This document shows, one piece after another, positions 47,201 to 59,220 of a stretch of DNA of 64,000 nucleotides. The stretch lies in NCBI GenBank assembly GCA_037447655.1, contig JBBHKE010003171.1, forward strand, positions 69,438-133,437, in the 5' to 3' direction. A program made the position numbers and the translations under genes. A model generated the notes under the pieces. The model was given only the letters and a program-made list of their open reading frames with translations. It made no database searches and was not told where the DNA came from. Position 1 is the first letter of the stretch; each line of letters begins with the position of its first letter. This DNA is from Zygnema cylindricum. Its lineage: Eukaryota > Streptophyta > Zygnematophyceae > Zygnematales > Zygnemataceae.

Positions 47201-50200
47201 TATGCTTACTTTCATTCAAAAAAAGTTGTATGAACAAAACCTAATTTCCCAAGTCTGGTATCCACCTGCAGTAGTTCAATCGCGGAGGAGAGAAATGCAA
47301 TATTATATCGTGTATAGTTTCAAAGGAAAAAACAAAACAAAACATAGATGGCATACCATAACATAACATTAATAACATTACATCGATGCCCCTAAATTTC
47401 ACCCCTTGAACCGAAAACATAATCAATGCCACTAACTTTTTTTTCTTTAGTGCTACTTCTTTACGGTACAGAATCTCCCTAATTGAATTAGAATCAACAA
47501 CACGGATATAAAGTCCACGCTAATAATCCCTTTAAAAACCATTCACGGTGCACCTCCCTGTAGGGGACGTCCTCTTTATGGCTCCTTTTATGCAAACCAT
47601 AATGGTGGATCCATTCACCAACCAAAACCATTCATGCCATGCATCAATTGTGTGAGGGATACAAGAGTTTGTTATTATGACATAAACAGTAGAAGTTTGT
47701 ATTTATGGGCATGTTGCAAACTTGAACATCCAAATTTCATCCCTTCATCAAAATAAAGCAAAATACATCAAATAAGTATATGGAACGACAAAAATAAAAA
47801 CATTGACTAACAAGTATAAATTTCCAAATTAAGTTGATGTCATCATAGTTCATGATGATGTACCTGAAGGTGGTGGTGGAGAAAGAGGTGGTGGTGGAGA
47901 AATAGTACTAGGAGGGGGTGGTGGTGATGGTGGGAGTGATGCTAAAAAACACATGAGAAGCATTTAAACAATGTTAGAAATGAAACATGTAGTTTTGCTT
48001 CACTGGTAAAAATGCAATCAATGTTGAACATGGAACTTTATTAAGGTATGTTTATTCTAAAACTGTCTTTTGGGCGAAACACGTCTAATGAGGGTTTTTA
48101 AGGTTTTTCTGGTCATTTCTTTTGATCCATAAGTCTTGAATGAATTTTAGTGTGTATCGGTTTTACCTCGTTTAAACATCCAGGCATGCACTCAATAGAA
48201 AAATTGACCAAAAAAAACATTAATTCAATTGACACTATTGTGTAAGTGAAACTGTGTTATTTGATAATGTTATAATGTTTGAGTGGATCCACAGTGAAAG
48301 GTGAAAGATCTACAAGGCATTATATCATGGAATTTGTATGATTTTTTTTTTAATTAGAGGTTCTTATAGCAGTAGCATTCAATTTGAGACGAGTCAAGCA
48401 AGAAAAACAAAAAAAACAAAAATATGTCACCATACATTTTGGAAAATGTTAAACTATGACTTTAGGAATTAGGAACCTGTATTTTACATGATCTTCATCA
48501 CCATTATATTATTTTCCCTTTTTCAAAGATTTTGTAAATCCACAATAGGCTAGTAGCCGAACCTATTTTCAGGCGTTATATGTTTAAGATCGTCATTTCC
48601 AACTCTAGTGTTGCATGTGTAATTGGAAAGTGGAAAATCATATGAAAATGCTTGAAACCCCTCCTATTTCCCTATATTTGGCCACAACCCATGTACCGTC
48701 ACTGATTTTTGTAACACCCCCTTGGCTATAGAATGGCGATAGAAGTACACTTACCGTTTTGTCGTACATACAAGACTACGGTTGGGTCTAGATTTAGACT
48801 GGAGGCGTTGAGAAGAGAGCTTTTAAACCAACAAGTGTGGTTGGCCCCATTGTTAAGGGTTTCAAGAGAAAAAGCCACACAGCTGCAATTCGCCACACAT
48901 GTTGCCGTACAATTTATCACAGTTTTTGAAAGACCCAAAGTGGAGTTAAATGTGGACTCGTCATATCCTTGTGAATTTTTGCCCTCGTACGTCGTAAAGG
49001 TGGAAAGTTTTCCCGCACATGTCGTCGCACCTGTACGGACAAAAATAAGTAAGAAACGAAAAAAGATAGGATTCATTCTTTCTGGTTGTCTATGTTTTGG
49101 ACCCTGCTCAACCACACATCATTTCTTTTCATGTAATTATACTTCAAAAAAGTACATATCATTTTGTCATGGCTTCTTTTTGTGTTTTTTTTCTTTCAGT
49201 ACATTATCATCGTAGCTCGTGGGTTTTATATAGCCGTACAAATTTTAGCACCATCACAATTTACTGGTAGTTATTAAATATTCGTACAACTTTGGGGTAA
49301 CATGTGATGACTTGTCAAAATCGTCTCCGATTGAGCAGACTTGATAGTAGAAATCCTTTCTTCACTTTTCTTACTGTAAGTCCTTAAGGGAAAGGGCATG
49401 GTGGGCAAAGAAAAGAGAAATAGGAGAAAGAGGCCAAAGGTAAAAGAGAAAGGAATCATGGCAAAGAAGAATAAGGAATCAAATAAGAAAGACTAAAATC
49501 AACATTAAGAATGCAAAGAGAGAAGCAACGGGGATAGAATGCCTTCTCGAAAGCCGCAAAAGAGGGAAAGGTTGAATTCGTGACGGCCAATGACATAGCC
49601 GTTGGACGGGAGAGTCAAAAACAAAAATATAATAATGTTCTATGGAATTATAGTGATAGAATCCCTAATCTACAATAAATATTGTGAAGGGACACTTTAC
49701 ATTACGCGTTAAAAGGTGCGACGGGATGAATCGACAAAAATAGATAATGTTTTAGTGAGCTACGAGACAAAATAATTACAACGATTGCAAAATGTTGCCG
49801 GATGATAGTAAAGGCATTTGTAAACGAACAACAATGTTAAATGAACCGACGTAAAGCTACGCGAAACGACACTACACCGTGTATCGCTATTACTTTAAAA
49901 GCGATACACGGTGTACGGTACCATACTAAACATAAAATACGCATTAAAGTACATTTGAAAAGTAGGTTTCACTAATTACACAATTGACAATTGTACTTCA
50001 ACGAGTCACTTATTTTTTCCCTTGTTTCGTGTGCACTTATCCAACCAATGCCCCGTGCGCATATTACGCACGGAACTAAAGAATACCAAGTACGGTACGC
50101 ATCAAACGATGTTGAAAAGTTAATAAAATGCGTACCCTACTTTGTATCCGTACAGGTTTCATACATTTACGTACAGTGTCCGTATATGTCCGTATTTTGA

Positions 50201-51639
50201 GGGTTATTTGGTGGAGGTTTTAAGGTTTTAGGGTACATCCGTATATTGCAGTATAACTGCCCCACACTTTTCATAAATCTACAGTGTCCGTATTTTCCGT
50301 ACTTTGTACGGTTTTTGACTTTATGGTTCATAAAGAACATTTTCGTACATTTCCATATATTTCCGTACAGCTGCGTTACATTTTTCGTACATTTTCGTAC
50401 AGAGTCTGTATTTTCGGTATTTTTAAGGGTTATTTTACTTTAGGGTTTGTAGGGTACATTCCCGAACATTCTCGTATATTTTCGTACAGAAGCGTTACAT
50501 TTTCGTTCATTTTTGTTCAATGCTCGTACATTTTTGTACTTTTTTGGGTTATTAAAGGGGGGATTTTAATATTTTAGGGTTTTTAGGGTATACTGCCGTA
50601 CGTTCCTTCATATTTCAGTACGGCTGCCTTAGATTTTCCGTTCTGTTAGGATTTTAAAGGTACACTTTTAGTACATTTCTGTTAAATTTCCGTACTTTTT
50701 AAGAATTTTTAAGGATTTCTTTTTCCGTACGTGACCATACATGGCCGTACAGAGAAATTTACACGAATTTTACAATAGTATGATACGTAATTTTCGTAAA
50801 AAAGTTGAAATCCGTACACATTGGACATCAACGATTGCAAGTGTTATCATTAACATTGTAAGAATCGGTAGTCTTTGGAAAGTACTTAGTAGTAATTAGT
50901 TCAATTAGGTATGTTACCCATATTGTTTCTTATGCGTGTTTGGCCCATGTAGTTGTTGTGTTTCAGTTGTTACTTCAAAATCGTTAAACACGTAATCTAA
51001 TTTTGTCGTCTACCCATAAAATAGAAAATGAAACCTTATATGATTCTGCCAAATTTATATTTGCAAGCTTTAGTTTTGAAACAATTGGCCTTGGAGGGCC
51101 CATGCAAATCAGTTCATTTCTTTTCCATAATGCGAGAGCTTAGGAATACATCATTTCAAATATGAAAGGCGTACATCGCTATGGTGACGTCACATCCTCC
51201 CCTAAGCATTAGGTTATGAGATCTAGATTTCTCACAAGATATTTTTTCTGTTCGATTCGAACATTTGAATTCAAAAGAACAAACAAATGTGGAAAGGAAG
51301 ATGTTTAGGCATAAAAAGCTTGATAACAAACAGAAACACGTCTAAAAGGTATTACATTTTTTTGTTTCCTCTCTCTTTTTGTTCCGTACAAAAAAATCAT
51401 TTTCTCACAAATTTCAATGCTCTAAGCTCTTTCCAAAAAACTTTCTTTAACTGATTAACAACTCCCAGGCAGCCAGGCAGCCACTTCAAACAAAACCCTC
51501 CACATATAGCTTCAGTTGCCTCAATGTACGGTCAATGTACGGTCAGATTCAACTCACCTGCTCCTTCAGGAACAACGCTCAACGTCAGCAAAACCAGCAC
51601 GAGTACGGAAATTCTCCACGTGTCTCGCAGCCTTGCCAT
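38210..51639 (-). CDS. Receptor-like kinase with three PAN-like modules and proline-rich linkers (13 exons, 752 aa)
   Basis: Exons in transcript order: 51639-51558, 49030-48755, 47941-47864, 47055-46792, 46404-46135, 45510-45460, 44517-44410, 43647-43436, 42950-42815, 40983-40841, 39763-39549, 39301-39199, 38530-38210. All junctions are GT..AG, every phase joins, total 2,259 nt. Signal peptide 1-27. Cys-rich PAN-like modules at about 28-119 (CTATCVANCSCVAFS), 146-234 (CKALCTADCDCVAFN) and 234-324 (CQELCSTNCTCLGFV) with many N-glycosylation sites. Proline-rich linkers at 120-146 and 324-341. Membrane span about 347-375. Kinase: G-loop GEGGYG 410-415, Lys431, Glu447, HRD 525-527, DFG 545-547. 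The activation segment is long with two GTxGYI motifs, and DPEY reads DPAY (595-598). Likely a plasma-membrane Ser/Thr receptor kinase; ligand unknown. Confidence 0.9.
40006..40090 (+). repeat. tRNA-like fragment in intron 10
   Basis: TTGGTGCAATGGCTACCGC (A-box-like) is followed by AGATTCAAGCC (B-box-like) and GCCGGCTC. A 21-bp tandem duplication (40028-40048, 40049-40069) lies between them. It resembles the tRNA-like part of the TRIM-like LTRs and is probably a fragment of one. Confidence 0.5.
40140..40348 (+). repeat. Solo LTR of the TRIM-like family, in intron 10 of the kinase gene
   Basis: It starts TGCTGACGTATG and ends AATTTTAACA, 209 bp, with near-matching 5-bp flanks (ATGCC at 40135-40139, ACGCC at 40349-40353). 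Inside, GGTGGTGGAGTGGTTAGCGC (A-box-like) is followed by GGTTCAAATCC (B box) and GACCGGCTCGTCAATCC. Layout and ends match the LTR at 25146-25357. Confidence 0.75.
41521..41805 (+). repeat. Polypyrimidine tract in kinase intron 9 (about 285 bp)
   Basis: Almost pure C/T with irregular CTTCC and CCTCC units on the plus strand. A mirror-rich pyrimidine tract of this kind can form triplex DNA. Long ORFs seen through it on both strands are repeat artefacts. Confidence 0.85.
41938..42404. other. Two unrecognised convergent ORFs in kinase intron 9
   Basis: Plus strand 41938-42159 (MALNSIGLLQNIYAML.., 73 codons) and minus strand 42404-42165 (MSFQEYLVELEKVKLLS.., 79 codons, helical and charged) meet tail to tail five bases apart. 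Their residue composition looks more protein-like than nearby intron ORFs, but I recognise no family, and the kinase transcript does not need them. They may be fragments of an inserted gene or transposon. Confidence 0.2.
45130..45336. repeat. 207-bp MITE with long inverted ends, in kinase intron 6
   Basis: Ends ACCGTGTATCGTTATTAGTG and the complement of ACCGTGAATCG; the inverted arms extend about 66 bp with a handful of mismatches. The pseudogene copy has the empty site (AACTAGC against AACTA..TAGC), which shows insertion after the duplication with an apparent TA target duplication. Relatives occur at 60293-60509 and, as a bare palindrome, at 49873-49915. Confidence 0.82.
46461..46590 (+). 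repeat. CCCTCT/CCCCCT microsatellite in kinase intron 4
   Basis: About 130 bp of C/T hexamer-like repeats. The proline- or Gly/Arg-rich ORFs through it are artefacts. Confidence 0.9.
49873..49915. repeat. Perfect 16-bp-stem hairpin related to the ACCGTGTATCG MITE
   Basis: TACACCGTGTATCGCT (49873-49888), an 11-nt loop, then its exact complement (49900-49915). It lies in intron 1 of the kinase gene and looks like the two ends of the MITE family joined without a middle. Confidence 0.75.
50131..50770. repeat. CGTAC-rich internally repetitive element, copy 1 (kinase intron 1)
   Basis: Degenerate repeats of TTTCGTACATTTTCGTACAG and AGGGTTATTT/TTAGGGTACAT recur roughly every 130-150 bp. It aligns in order with 54290-54745. 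No coding capacity or termini are recognised. Confidence 0.65.
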
Positions 51640-52028
51640 TCGTACCAATCACGAAAGAAATCCTTCGCACGTGATTCTGCGGATCTGCGGATCCTCCGCA
51701 CGAGCGATCGAAAAGCTGCAAAGCCCTGCTTGAGAAGTCAAAGCCGAAAGGAAATAAAACGAAACATGACTAGCTGCAGAAATCTGTGGTCGGAGAGTCA
51801 CCGCATTTTTGGGCGTAATAAGACGAATTGGAAAAGTTTTGAACCAAAACAATAACCGTACTATTGGTGTAGCCTAAGCTTGTACGGACAGCCGGCGACC
51901 TACAGCTGTACGTTTGTACGGATGGTTTCTATAATTGCCTGAAGGGAAACGATTTGCGCAAGAGGAATTATTTGAGGCCGCAAGAGTCTGTCAGGAAGTT
52001 CAATAATGCACAAATTTACAAAATTAGG
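51640..52028 (-). promoter_or_regulatory. Upstream region of the intact kinase gene
   Basis: This sequence lies 5' of the ATG at 51639 and is shared, inverted, with 21760-22127 upstream of the pseudogene. I cannot place a TATA box or start site with confidence. Short tandem duplications occur inside the transcribed side (GGTCAATGTAC twice near 51525-51545). Confidence 0.4.
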
Positions 52029-54088
52029 GTGCGTCTCCATGTACTTGAAACTTAGAGAATTTACTGTTTTTTAGCGCAGATCCGGCGGACCCGGAATTTA
52101 GATGTCCCTATGTGTAACAACGAAACTGTTAACGGTGTGACGATTGTATACGGTAACAATGCTCGTGACGGCTATTAACATCTACAATCTGTGAGGACGC
52201 ACGTTATTTTTTGTAACTGCTTGTGACGTCGCATGACTTTTAGTGACATTTTAGACCATAGTTCAAAAGTAGGCTTTTTTATGTTAGGCCTTTGGTAGGC
52301 GCACAAAACTTTGCACAAAACTAGCGGAACATAGGCATACTGTATGTGTGTGCGTCATGCACACTCCTGTACGAACGTCCGAATATGACGTAAGATAAAA
52401 AAAACAGCGCGAGCCGCCGGACGAAATTTTTTAGCGAACTCACACGGCGTAGGATGACATTCCATGGGAAAAAAAACCGGGGAAAAAAAAAACGCGGACG
52501 GGCAACCAAACAAAATTTCTACCGTGAATGAACCACGGGAAAAAAAAAAAAGGTAGATTACAGATCCAGCAAACCGGCCACAAACTAAAAACTACCAAAG
52601 AAAGGAATACAGTTAAGGCAACATCCCAACATTGCATAAAATGTAAGGAAACACTATATGCGATTCTCTAGTTCACTGCACCGCCTATATGCGGTTCTCA
52701 AGTTCACTTCATCGCCAATCATCAGCTAATTCCTTTCCGGTTTTTTTTAAATTCGCAAATAGCGTAGTTTATTCTATATTTTTCATTACTCTAATTAGGG
52801 CTATTTTCCAAGTACCGTAAAAAATGAAAGAACGTTGTCTCTTAAATAGACTAGCTGTATAAACCATGGCTATTTTATATAATGAACCCTAAACCTCCGG
52901 GGGAGGGAAACGAATTTATGGAGAAGACGTGGAGGGCTGAAATGCGTGCGGTGGAGTGAAATGCGTGCGGTGGAGTGAAATAATTGCGATGGAGTTAAAA
53001 TGAGCGCGGTGGAGAGTGGTGAGAGTGCGACGAGAGAGACTACGGACAGTTCATACTTTTTTCGGAAAGTTGTTTTGCAGCCACCAACGGGGTTGGTCCG
53101 TAGATTTTGGTAATTTTTTTGGCAGTGTGGTATTTTTTTTTTTTATCGTCCCATACTGCTTGGTTGGTGAATTTGAGGCTTTATTTAGTGTGGCCCTCAA
53201 AATCGCAGACGCTAATATGACGGATTGTCCTTTCGTAAGTTGTTTTTTGGGCTTTTCCTTTTTAAATCCGCCTACTTTGATCAGCGACCGTCTGATCGTC
53301 CAAATCTGACGGTTTAAATAAAAAGTCCTTCAAAACTCACAGAATTATTTTTTTTTGTCCAATTTTTTTTCAAAATTTAGACATGTCGTTTAATTCTCTA
53401 TCGATCGATGTGCAACTCAACCCTGTTCCTATTTTATTTCATTTTGCGGCCAATATAATATGGGTCTTAAGGACATATTGTATGTTTTGCGTACAATATG
53501 CATATTGTATGGGCGTACGGTCACCTACTTTTGAACTATGTTGTAGACGTACCGCCATCCAGCCTGTGCTATTTCACGGTTGAAGAAGATGCGCTTTGCC
53601 TTTGCGTCGCTTGTCCGCTCGACGTGAAATGGCATCGGAATCTTAAGACGCGTGGCGAAATAAAATTTGTACCATTCGCAAACAGACAAAGTCAAATAAA
53701 TTGTGTACTTTGCTTCGTCGTACCTGAACGCAAACTGACAAAACATAGCGGATCGTGCACAACGTCGTCTCTTGAATTCTTTTGAAATTTTTTGAAATTC
53801 TTTTACACTTGCGAATACTTGTTCTATTTGTTTTTCGAAAATACTTAGTTTTAAAACACATCTTCCCTGTGTTTTAAATAATAGTTTGAAGATGACGTTT
53901 CTTGGCGTGGCCGTGGGTCGAAGAACACAAGACAACAACATGTAGTACACCCTAAATTCGATGACGACGCAAAATGTACTTCTCATTTTTTCTATTTTTT
54001 TGTACGGTTGAAACTTACGCGGTACGGCTCTAAGTTTTACAAGAAAAAGACAGAAAAAAAACCCTTACTTAAGTACATGGAGACGCAC
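52029..54088. repeat. TIR element (about 2.06 kb) containing a nested hAT-like element
   Basis: Terminal inverted repeat GTGCGTCTCCATGTACTT at 52029-52046 is exactly complemented at 54071-54088. The interior includes GTGACGTCGCAT and TGTAGAC.TACCGCC blocks also present near 57840-57900. A 1,284-bp hAT-like element interrupts it. No transposase ORF was found and the target duplication is unclear. Confidence 0.65.
52257..53540. mobile_element. hAT-like non-autonomous element, long form (1,284 bp)
   Basis: It starts CATAGTTCAAAAGTAGGC and ends with the complementary CCTACTTTTGAACTATG. It is flanked by TTTTAGAC (52249-52256) and TTGTAGAC (53541-53548), an 8-bp target duplication with one mismatch, as expected of hAT elements. 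A related locus near 57862-57880 shows the unoccupied target. Its left 450 bp recur at 63549-64000. GTGCGGTGGAGTGAAAT repeats lie at about 52940-53020. No transposase is visible. Confidence 0.75.
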
Positions 54089-54289
54089 ACTTAGTACACG
54101 TTAGTTTTCGAGCACGTGTCCCTCATATAGTGGGTCCAGTGGAGTGGCGCTCCACCGTGCGAAATGCGTCGTAAGACTCACCACCGACAAGAAATTTGTC
54201 AAAAAAAATAAAAAATCGGGAAATTTGTCAAAAAAAAAAGGAAAATAGGGACAGTGTGCATCAATAGATTTTGAAATTTATAAAATTCG
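54089..54289. other. Short intergenic stretch, nothing recognised
   Basis: A-rich runs and no ORF of interest. Confidence 0.4.
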
Positions 54290-54745
54290 TACCTTTCTTC
54301 GCATTCGTACAGTTATCGTACATTAACGTTCAGCATCCGTATATGAAAATACGTTTTAGGGTTATTTAAGGGTATTTTTTATTACAACTGTTTTAGATTA
54401 TTTTGTACATTTACGTACAGTGTTCGCATTTTCTCGTACCTTTTACGGTTATTTATTTTAGACTTTTTTACAGTAGGCTGACGTACATTTCAGTTATATT
54501 AAGGACAACTATGTTACATTTTACGTACATTTTATTGGCATTTTCGTACATTTTCGTGCACTTTCGTGCATTTTTAGGGTATTTATGAGGGATTTTAGAA
54601 ATCTTAGGGTACATTTTGTACGTCCCCGTATAATTCAGGACAACTGTCTTAGATTTTTCGTACTGATATCGTATGTCTTCCGTACCTTTTTAAGATTTTT
54701 GAAGGATTTTCTAAGGTCACGCTTTTCGTACATTTTCGTAAATTT
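54290..54745. repeat. CGTAC-rich internally repetitive element, copy 2
   Basis: Same word set and order as 50131-50770: TTACGTACAGTGT, GGACAACT, TTAGGGTACAT, CTTAGATTTTTCG, CCGTACCTTTTTAAG. Confidence 0.6.
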
Positions 54746-56887
54746 CGTACAGTACAAAGTACGAAATTTGCGAAATATACAAAACAAGCAAATACTACGT
54801 GGTTTTCGGGAAAAAGTAGAAATCCGTACTAAGTGGACAACTATGTTTGTAAAGTACGTCAATTTGGCGTTATTATCAAATCGACCCACTTACACGTCAC
54901 GCCAGCTCAACATCACGCTTGTACTGGAATCAAATCGTGACCTGATTTTAATTAAAATAATTACCTATTGACGAATGGAATCAAATCGTGACCTGATTTT
55001 AATTAATTGACGAATAGATAACAGGGATTGCACGCTTGAAACGTCTTTGAAAGTTTTGCACGAGAAAGAATACACGCTATTTTTTTCACTGCTCGTCACG
55101 CGCATTTACGTACGAAAATGACAAGCATGTACGGAAAAAAATCGTTGGGATCTCGGACCCCTCCACTATCATTCATGGGCCCTTTTGCAAAAGTTTAACG
55201 CCGTCCTCATCTTTCCCGCTCTTTCTCACTCGACCGCTCCTCTTTCTCTCTTCTCTACATGAAATGCAGCAATAAACACCCAAGAAATATCGATCAACGA
55301 TATATTAATCCGATATGCCGATATTTTATATCGCCGTACAATGAAGCTTGTTTTTTTGTTTTTTGTAATTATGCGCAGGTCTTTTTGGCCCCATTGTTGT
55401 TTTTAGATTGACTTTTCTGGTTTTTGGAGCTTTGTCCGTCAAAGTTTCAAAGTACTAAGGACCGGAATAGTTTGTATTAGGAAAATTTAAAAACGAGATG
55501 TTTGTATCACCGCCTAAAAAAAATAGTAAGCTGCAAATAATTAAGGCATCTAATCCACTGCCATAAGTTTAGCCAAGAAATAGTTAAAATATTGTTTTTG
55601 TATTCTGACCGCTGAAAAAAATATCATCACCAACTCACATGTGTGGTTTATACGTGGCTTTATATTTAGTGTTTTTGTAGTACTAGAGTGTATATTTCAC
55701 GCTTCAAAATAACGTGTTAGCCCATTTATTAACAACTTAATTTTTTTTTCTTTGGCAATGGGATTCTGCTGTTTAGCGACAAAGAGTTCTTCATGTTCAC
55801 TTTCTGTCTCAAAACGAGATCACCATAATAAATGCAATATAATGCTAACCAATTTTTTTATGTCTTCGTACAATTGTATCTCGTGACCACTCAGATGGAG
55901 CCCAATATTTGGCCACAATTAGCCCACATTTCCAGATTAATATCAATTATTTCAATTTTCAAATCCCAAATCCAATTCCTCAAATGACAACTTTTGAAAT
56001 TCACAAAACGTTAGAACTCTGCGATGTCCAGATTATCCGATTCCCAATTCCCCATTCCCACATTCAAACATGTCATAATCCCATAATCCAAAAATCTCAA
56101 ATTTTGTAGTTGCCCAATTTATCAATATGCAACATCCAAATCTTAACTCTAAATTGTTTTTCAAACTAATAGCATGAAAATTCCAAATCTCGATTCCTGA
56201 AGGGAGAAATTTTGAAATTCACAAAGGTTCAAAACTCCGAGATGTCAAGATTATCCTGTTTCCAATTCCCCACTTCCCACATTTAGACATGTCATAATCC
56301 CATAATCTCATGTCATCTTCCACTACTTCTATGTTGCCTCCTTTTTCTTGAGATTCTATTGGAAGAGATAAAAACATAATCTTTCTATAATGTTGCTTGC
56401 TCAAAATCGAAAAGCATCTATGCAATGCTTCCTAGCTGCAGATTGCTAAGGGGAAAACGAGCAGTCTGTAGAAAAAATGTTGTCAGATCATCATTTGAAT
56501 TTAACGAAATAAGTGTGACATTTTGGTTTCGGAATTTTAGGTTATGTACGTACTAATTATATAACGTATTAATTTTTTGACGATTACATCTTGCGCTTTC
56601 TAGATTGAAGTTACTTAAATAAATTCACGTCATACGTGGCGTACCATAATATTCCACGTTTTCAAAAAAATACTATATTATATAAAGTACTACATCTAAA
56701 AATTACTATAATCTTGAAATACATAGCGATATAACTTGTTGGTCCCAATGCGATATATCGAGGCAAACCGTTCGATATTCCATATATTGAATATCGGCTT
56801 TATCGCGATAATGTTTTACCTGGTACACAACACTACATAATACTTTTATAGGGCTAATTCGCTGTAGGCTTAATCTCGAAAGTGAGA
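54746..56887. other. AT-rich intergenic DNA with local duplications
   Basis: A 29-bp word beginning GGAATCAAATCGTGACCTG occurs twice about 44 bp apart (about 54928-55005). A roughly 130-bp block (TTTTGAAATTCACAAA .. CATGTCATAATCCCATAATC) occurs at about 55993-56090 and again at 56212-56310. CGATATATCG-type palindromic repeats lie near 55290 and 56720-56820. No supported gene. Confidence 0.5.
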
Positions 56888-57730
56888 AGGGTATGCCCCC
56901 ATGTACTTCTAACTTAGCGACCTTACATTGTAATTTAGCGCGGATCTGCGGCACCTGGTTTTCAAGTGTCCGATGTGTAAGGGTACGACCCCATGTGGCT
57001 AAGTCCAAGTTTTTTTCTGTCGTTTTCCATTAAAACTTAGCGTCGTACTGCCTAAAATGCGATCGTACGAAGAAATATCATTCCCGAACTTAGGATGTAT
57101 GGGAGTTTTACGTCTTCTGTTTTTTCGACCCATTGTCACATCATCTTCAAACTTATCATAAACCACATCAGCAATGTGTTTTAAAGAAAGTAGAATCGTT
57201 TTCACAAATAGGAAAATTTATCCTCACGTGTGATTTTTTTCATAATTTTTTGTCGACTGAAAAAAAATTACAGGGCAGTTCGTTTTTGTCTGCATACACA
57301 TTGTACGGTTTTTTTGAAGGGGTCTCGATGGTGCAGTGTCATTTCACGTAAAGGTGTAAAATCTATGAATGTGACAAGTCTACGAAGGCATGGCGGCCAC
57401 ACGTGAGAGGTTTAAGCAAAGGCATGTTGTACAGCCACGGCTACAAGGTTGTATGTCTACGATGTCAGGCAATGACATGCGACATGCCAAATTGTTTAAA
57501 AAATTACGATGTGTCTTGCGATGCTTCAAAAAGTTTCGAAAAATACAGTGCAGTAACAAAGCTTGTACACGTTGACAACCGTCACGGGCATTGTCGACGC
57601 ATACGTCGTCACAAAGTTAAGTAACAATTTGGAGTTAACACATAAAGACACCTGAAATTTGGGATCGCCGGATCCGCGCTAATAAACAATGTAAGTTCGC
57701 TAAGTTACAAGTACATGGGGCCGTACCCTA
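56888..57730. repeat. TIR element with long inverted ends (about 843 bp)
   Basis: The left end, GGGTATGCCCCCATGTACTT through TAGCGCGGATC, is mirrored by the right end, whose complement reads AGGGTACGGCCCCATGTACTT through TAGCGCGGATCC, about 65 bp in all. It is related in its terminal words to 52029-54088 and 59221-59776. No transposase ORF. Confidence 0.65.
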
Positions 57731-59220
57731 AGAACAAAATCGTAACTTACGTTTATGATGATTGTATTCGTCGACAATACCTGTAACGGTTGTCAACGTC
57801 TACAATATGTGTTGTCGCACATTAAGTTTTGAAACTGCTTGTGACGTCGCATAATTTTTCGTGACATTGTAGATGTACCGCCTCATAGCCTGTGTCGTTT
57901 CATGGTTGAAGAAGATGCTTTTTGCATTTGGGTTTCCCGTCCGGTCGACAATAGTAAAACGGATGAAAATAGTTAAAAGGTTTGTCCACATTCGAACATA
58001 TTAGATGCAACCGCATGTAAATGCTCAGATGTATACTTAGGCAACGTTAAAAGTTTTTTAAAGGTGAACACGGGGAAAAAATGTTATATAGAATACGGTC
58101 ACCTAAACCTATTGTAATTTTATTATCACATTCCCGTTTTCATGTTCGGCAATAGTACATGTGATATATGTTCAACAACAACAACATAGAACAAAAATTG
58201 ACGTACGGTCTTTTTCAAGACATGAGTTACAGTATTATAGATTGTACGTTTCTATTACTCTATCTAAGAAGAATAACATAAAAAATAGCTAGATTTTTTT
58301 TTTTGCTTCCTTTTAGCGTTCTTTCTCTAACTATACCTTTTGTTACTCACCGTTCTTTCTTTCAACTATACTTTTTGTTACTTTTGCGACATTTTTCAAT
58401 ACTTTTCAGCACATTTTTGTAATAAAAAATAAAATGAATACATTTTTATGGTAAAAAACACAAAAAAATAGATGACCAAAGTACACTTTCATATAAATTT
58501 TTTTTTATTTTTTTTCATTCCCATTGAACAGAAAAAAGCAAAAAATGGGGAACTCTTCAACAAAAAAAAGGCCTCCACTAAAGGGCTACTGCCCTCACTC
58601 CCAAAGATGCCTTCTTATTCGACTAACATATGATCTTTATTTCAGTTGTGATATATGTTCAACAATAACAATAGTATGTGTGAAAATTTTCTTGTTTCTT
58701 TATATTTTTTTGTAACATTCCAAATTTATTTTTTCTTCGCGTGATTGTGCAATGTGGCAACCTCAAATATTTAGGGACCACAACATACATTATTTTTTGG
58801 ACGGCTTCCACGTGCTCAACTTTTAGTGATCACGTGTCTAATGTGGTTTCTGTTAATCCATTAACGTTTTGTGCTAACGAAAGGATCTCCATTAGAATGT
58901 TTACCCTTAACTATTCGGGACAATGCTATATTCAATTGTTCTCCATGAGGACTTATCCAATTTTTATAACGACAAAAAATGAAAATCCTTACCCTTTGGT
59001 CCGTGGCGGCTAAACAAGAATCAAACAAGTGTGCACTAAGAAAAAATATTTAAGTGGGAAACGAAACATCAATATGGGGGTTATTCCATGCTATGTTTGC
59101 TCTTTTTTAGAGGAAAAAAATTATTGTTCCCTTAAAACAAAATGGTCTTAGGAGCTCCACCAAGAAAAAAAAAACTTGGAAAGGTGACGTCGGTGAATCA
59201 CACGTTCTCCTCTGAAATTC
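57731..59220. other. Intergenic DNA, no supported gene
   Basis: 57840-57900 resembles the flanks of the hAT-like insertion at 52257-53540. A 90-codon ORF at 58741-59013 is not recognisable. The rest is A/T-run-rich. Confidence 0.45.

Noticed and set aside
53016-53309. 97-codon ORF inside the long hAT-like element as a transposase
   Set aside because: It is short, shows no hAT transposase motifs, and crosses T-rich low-complexity DNA.
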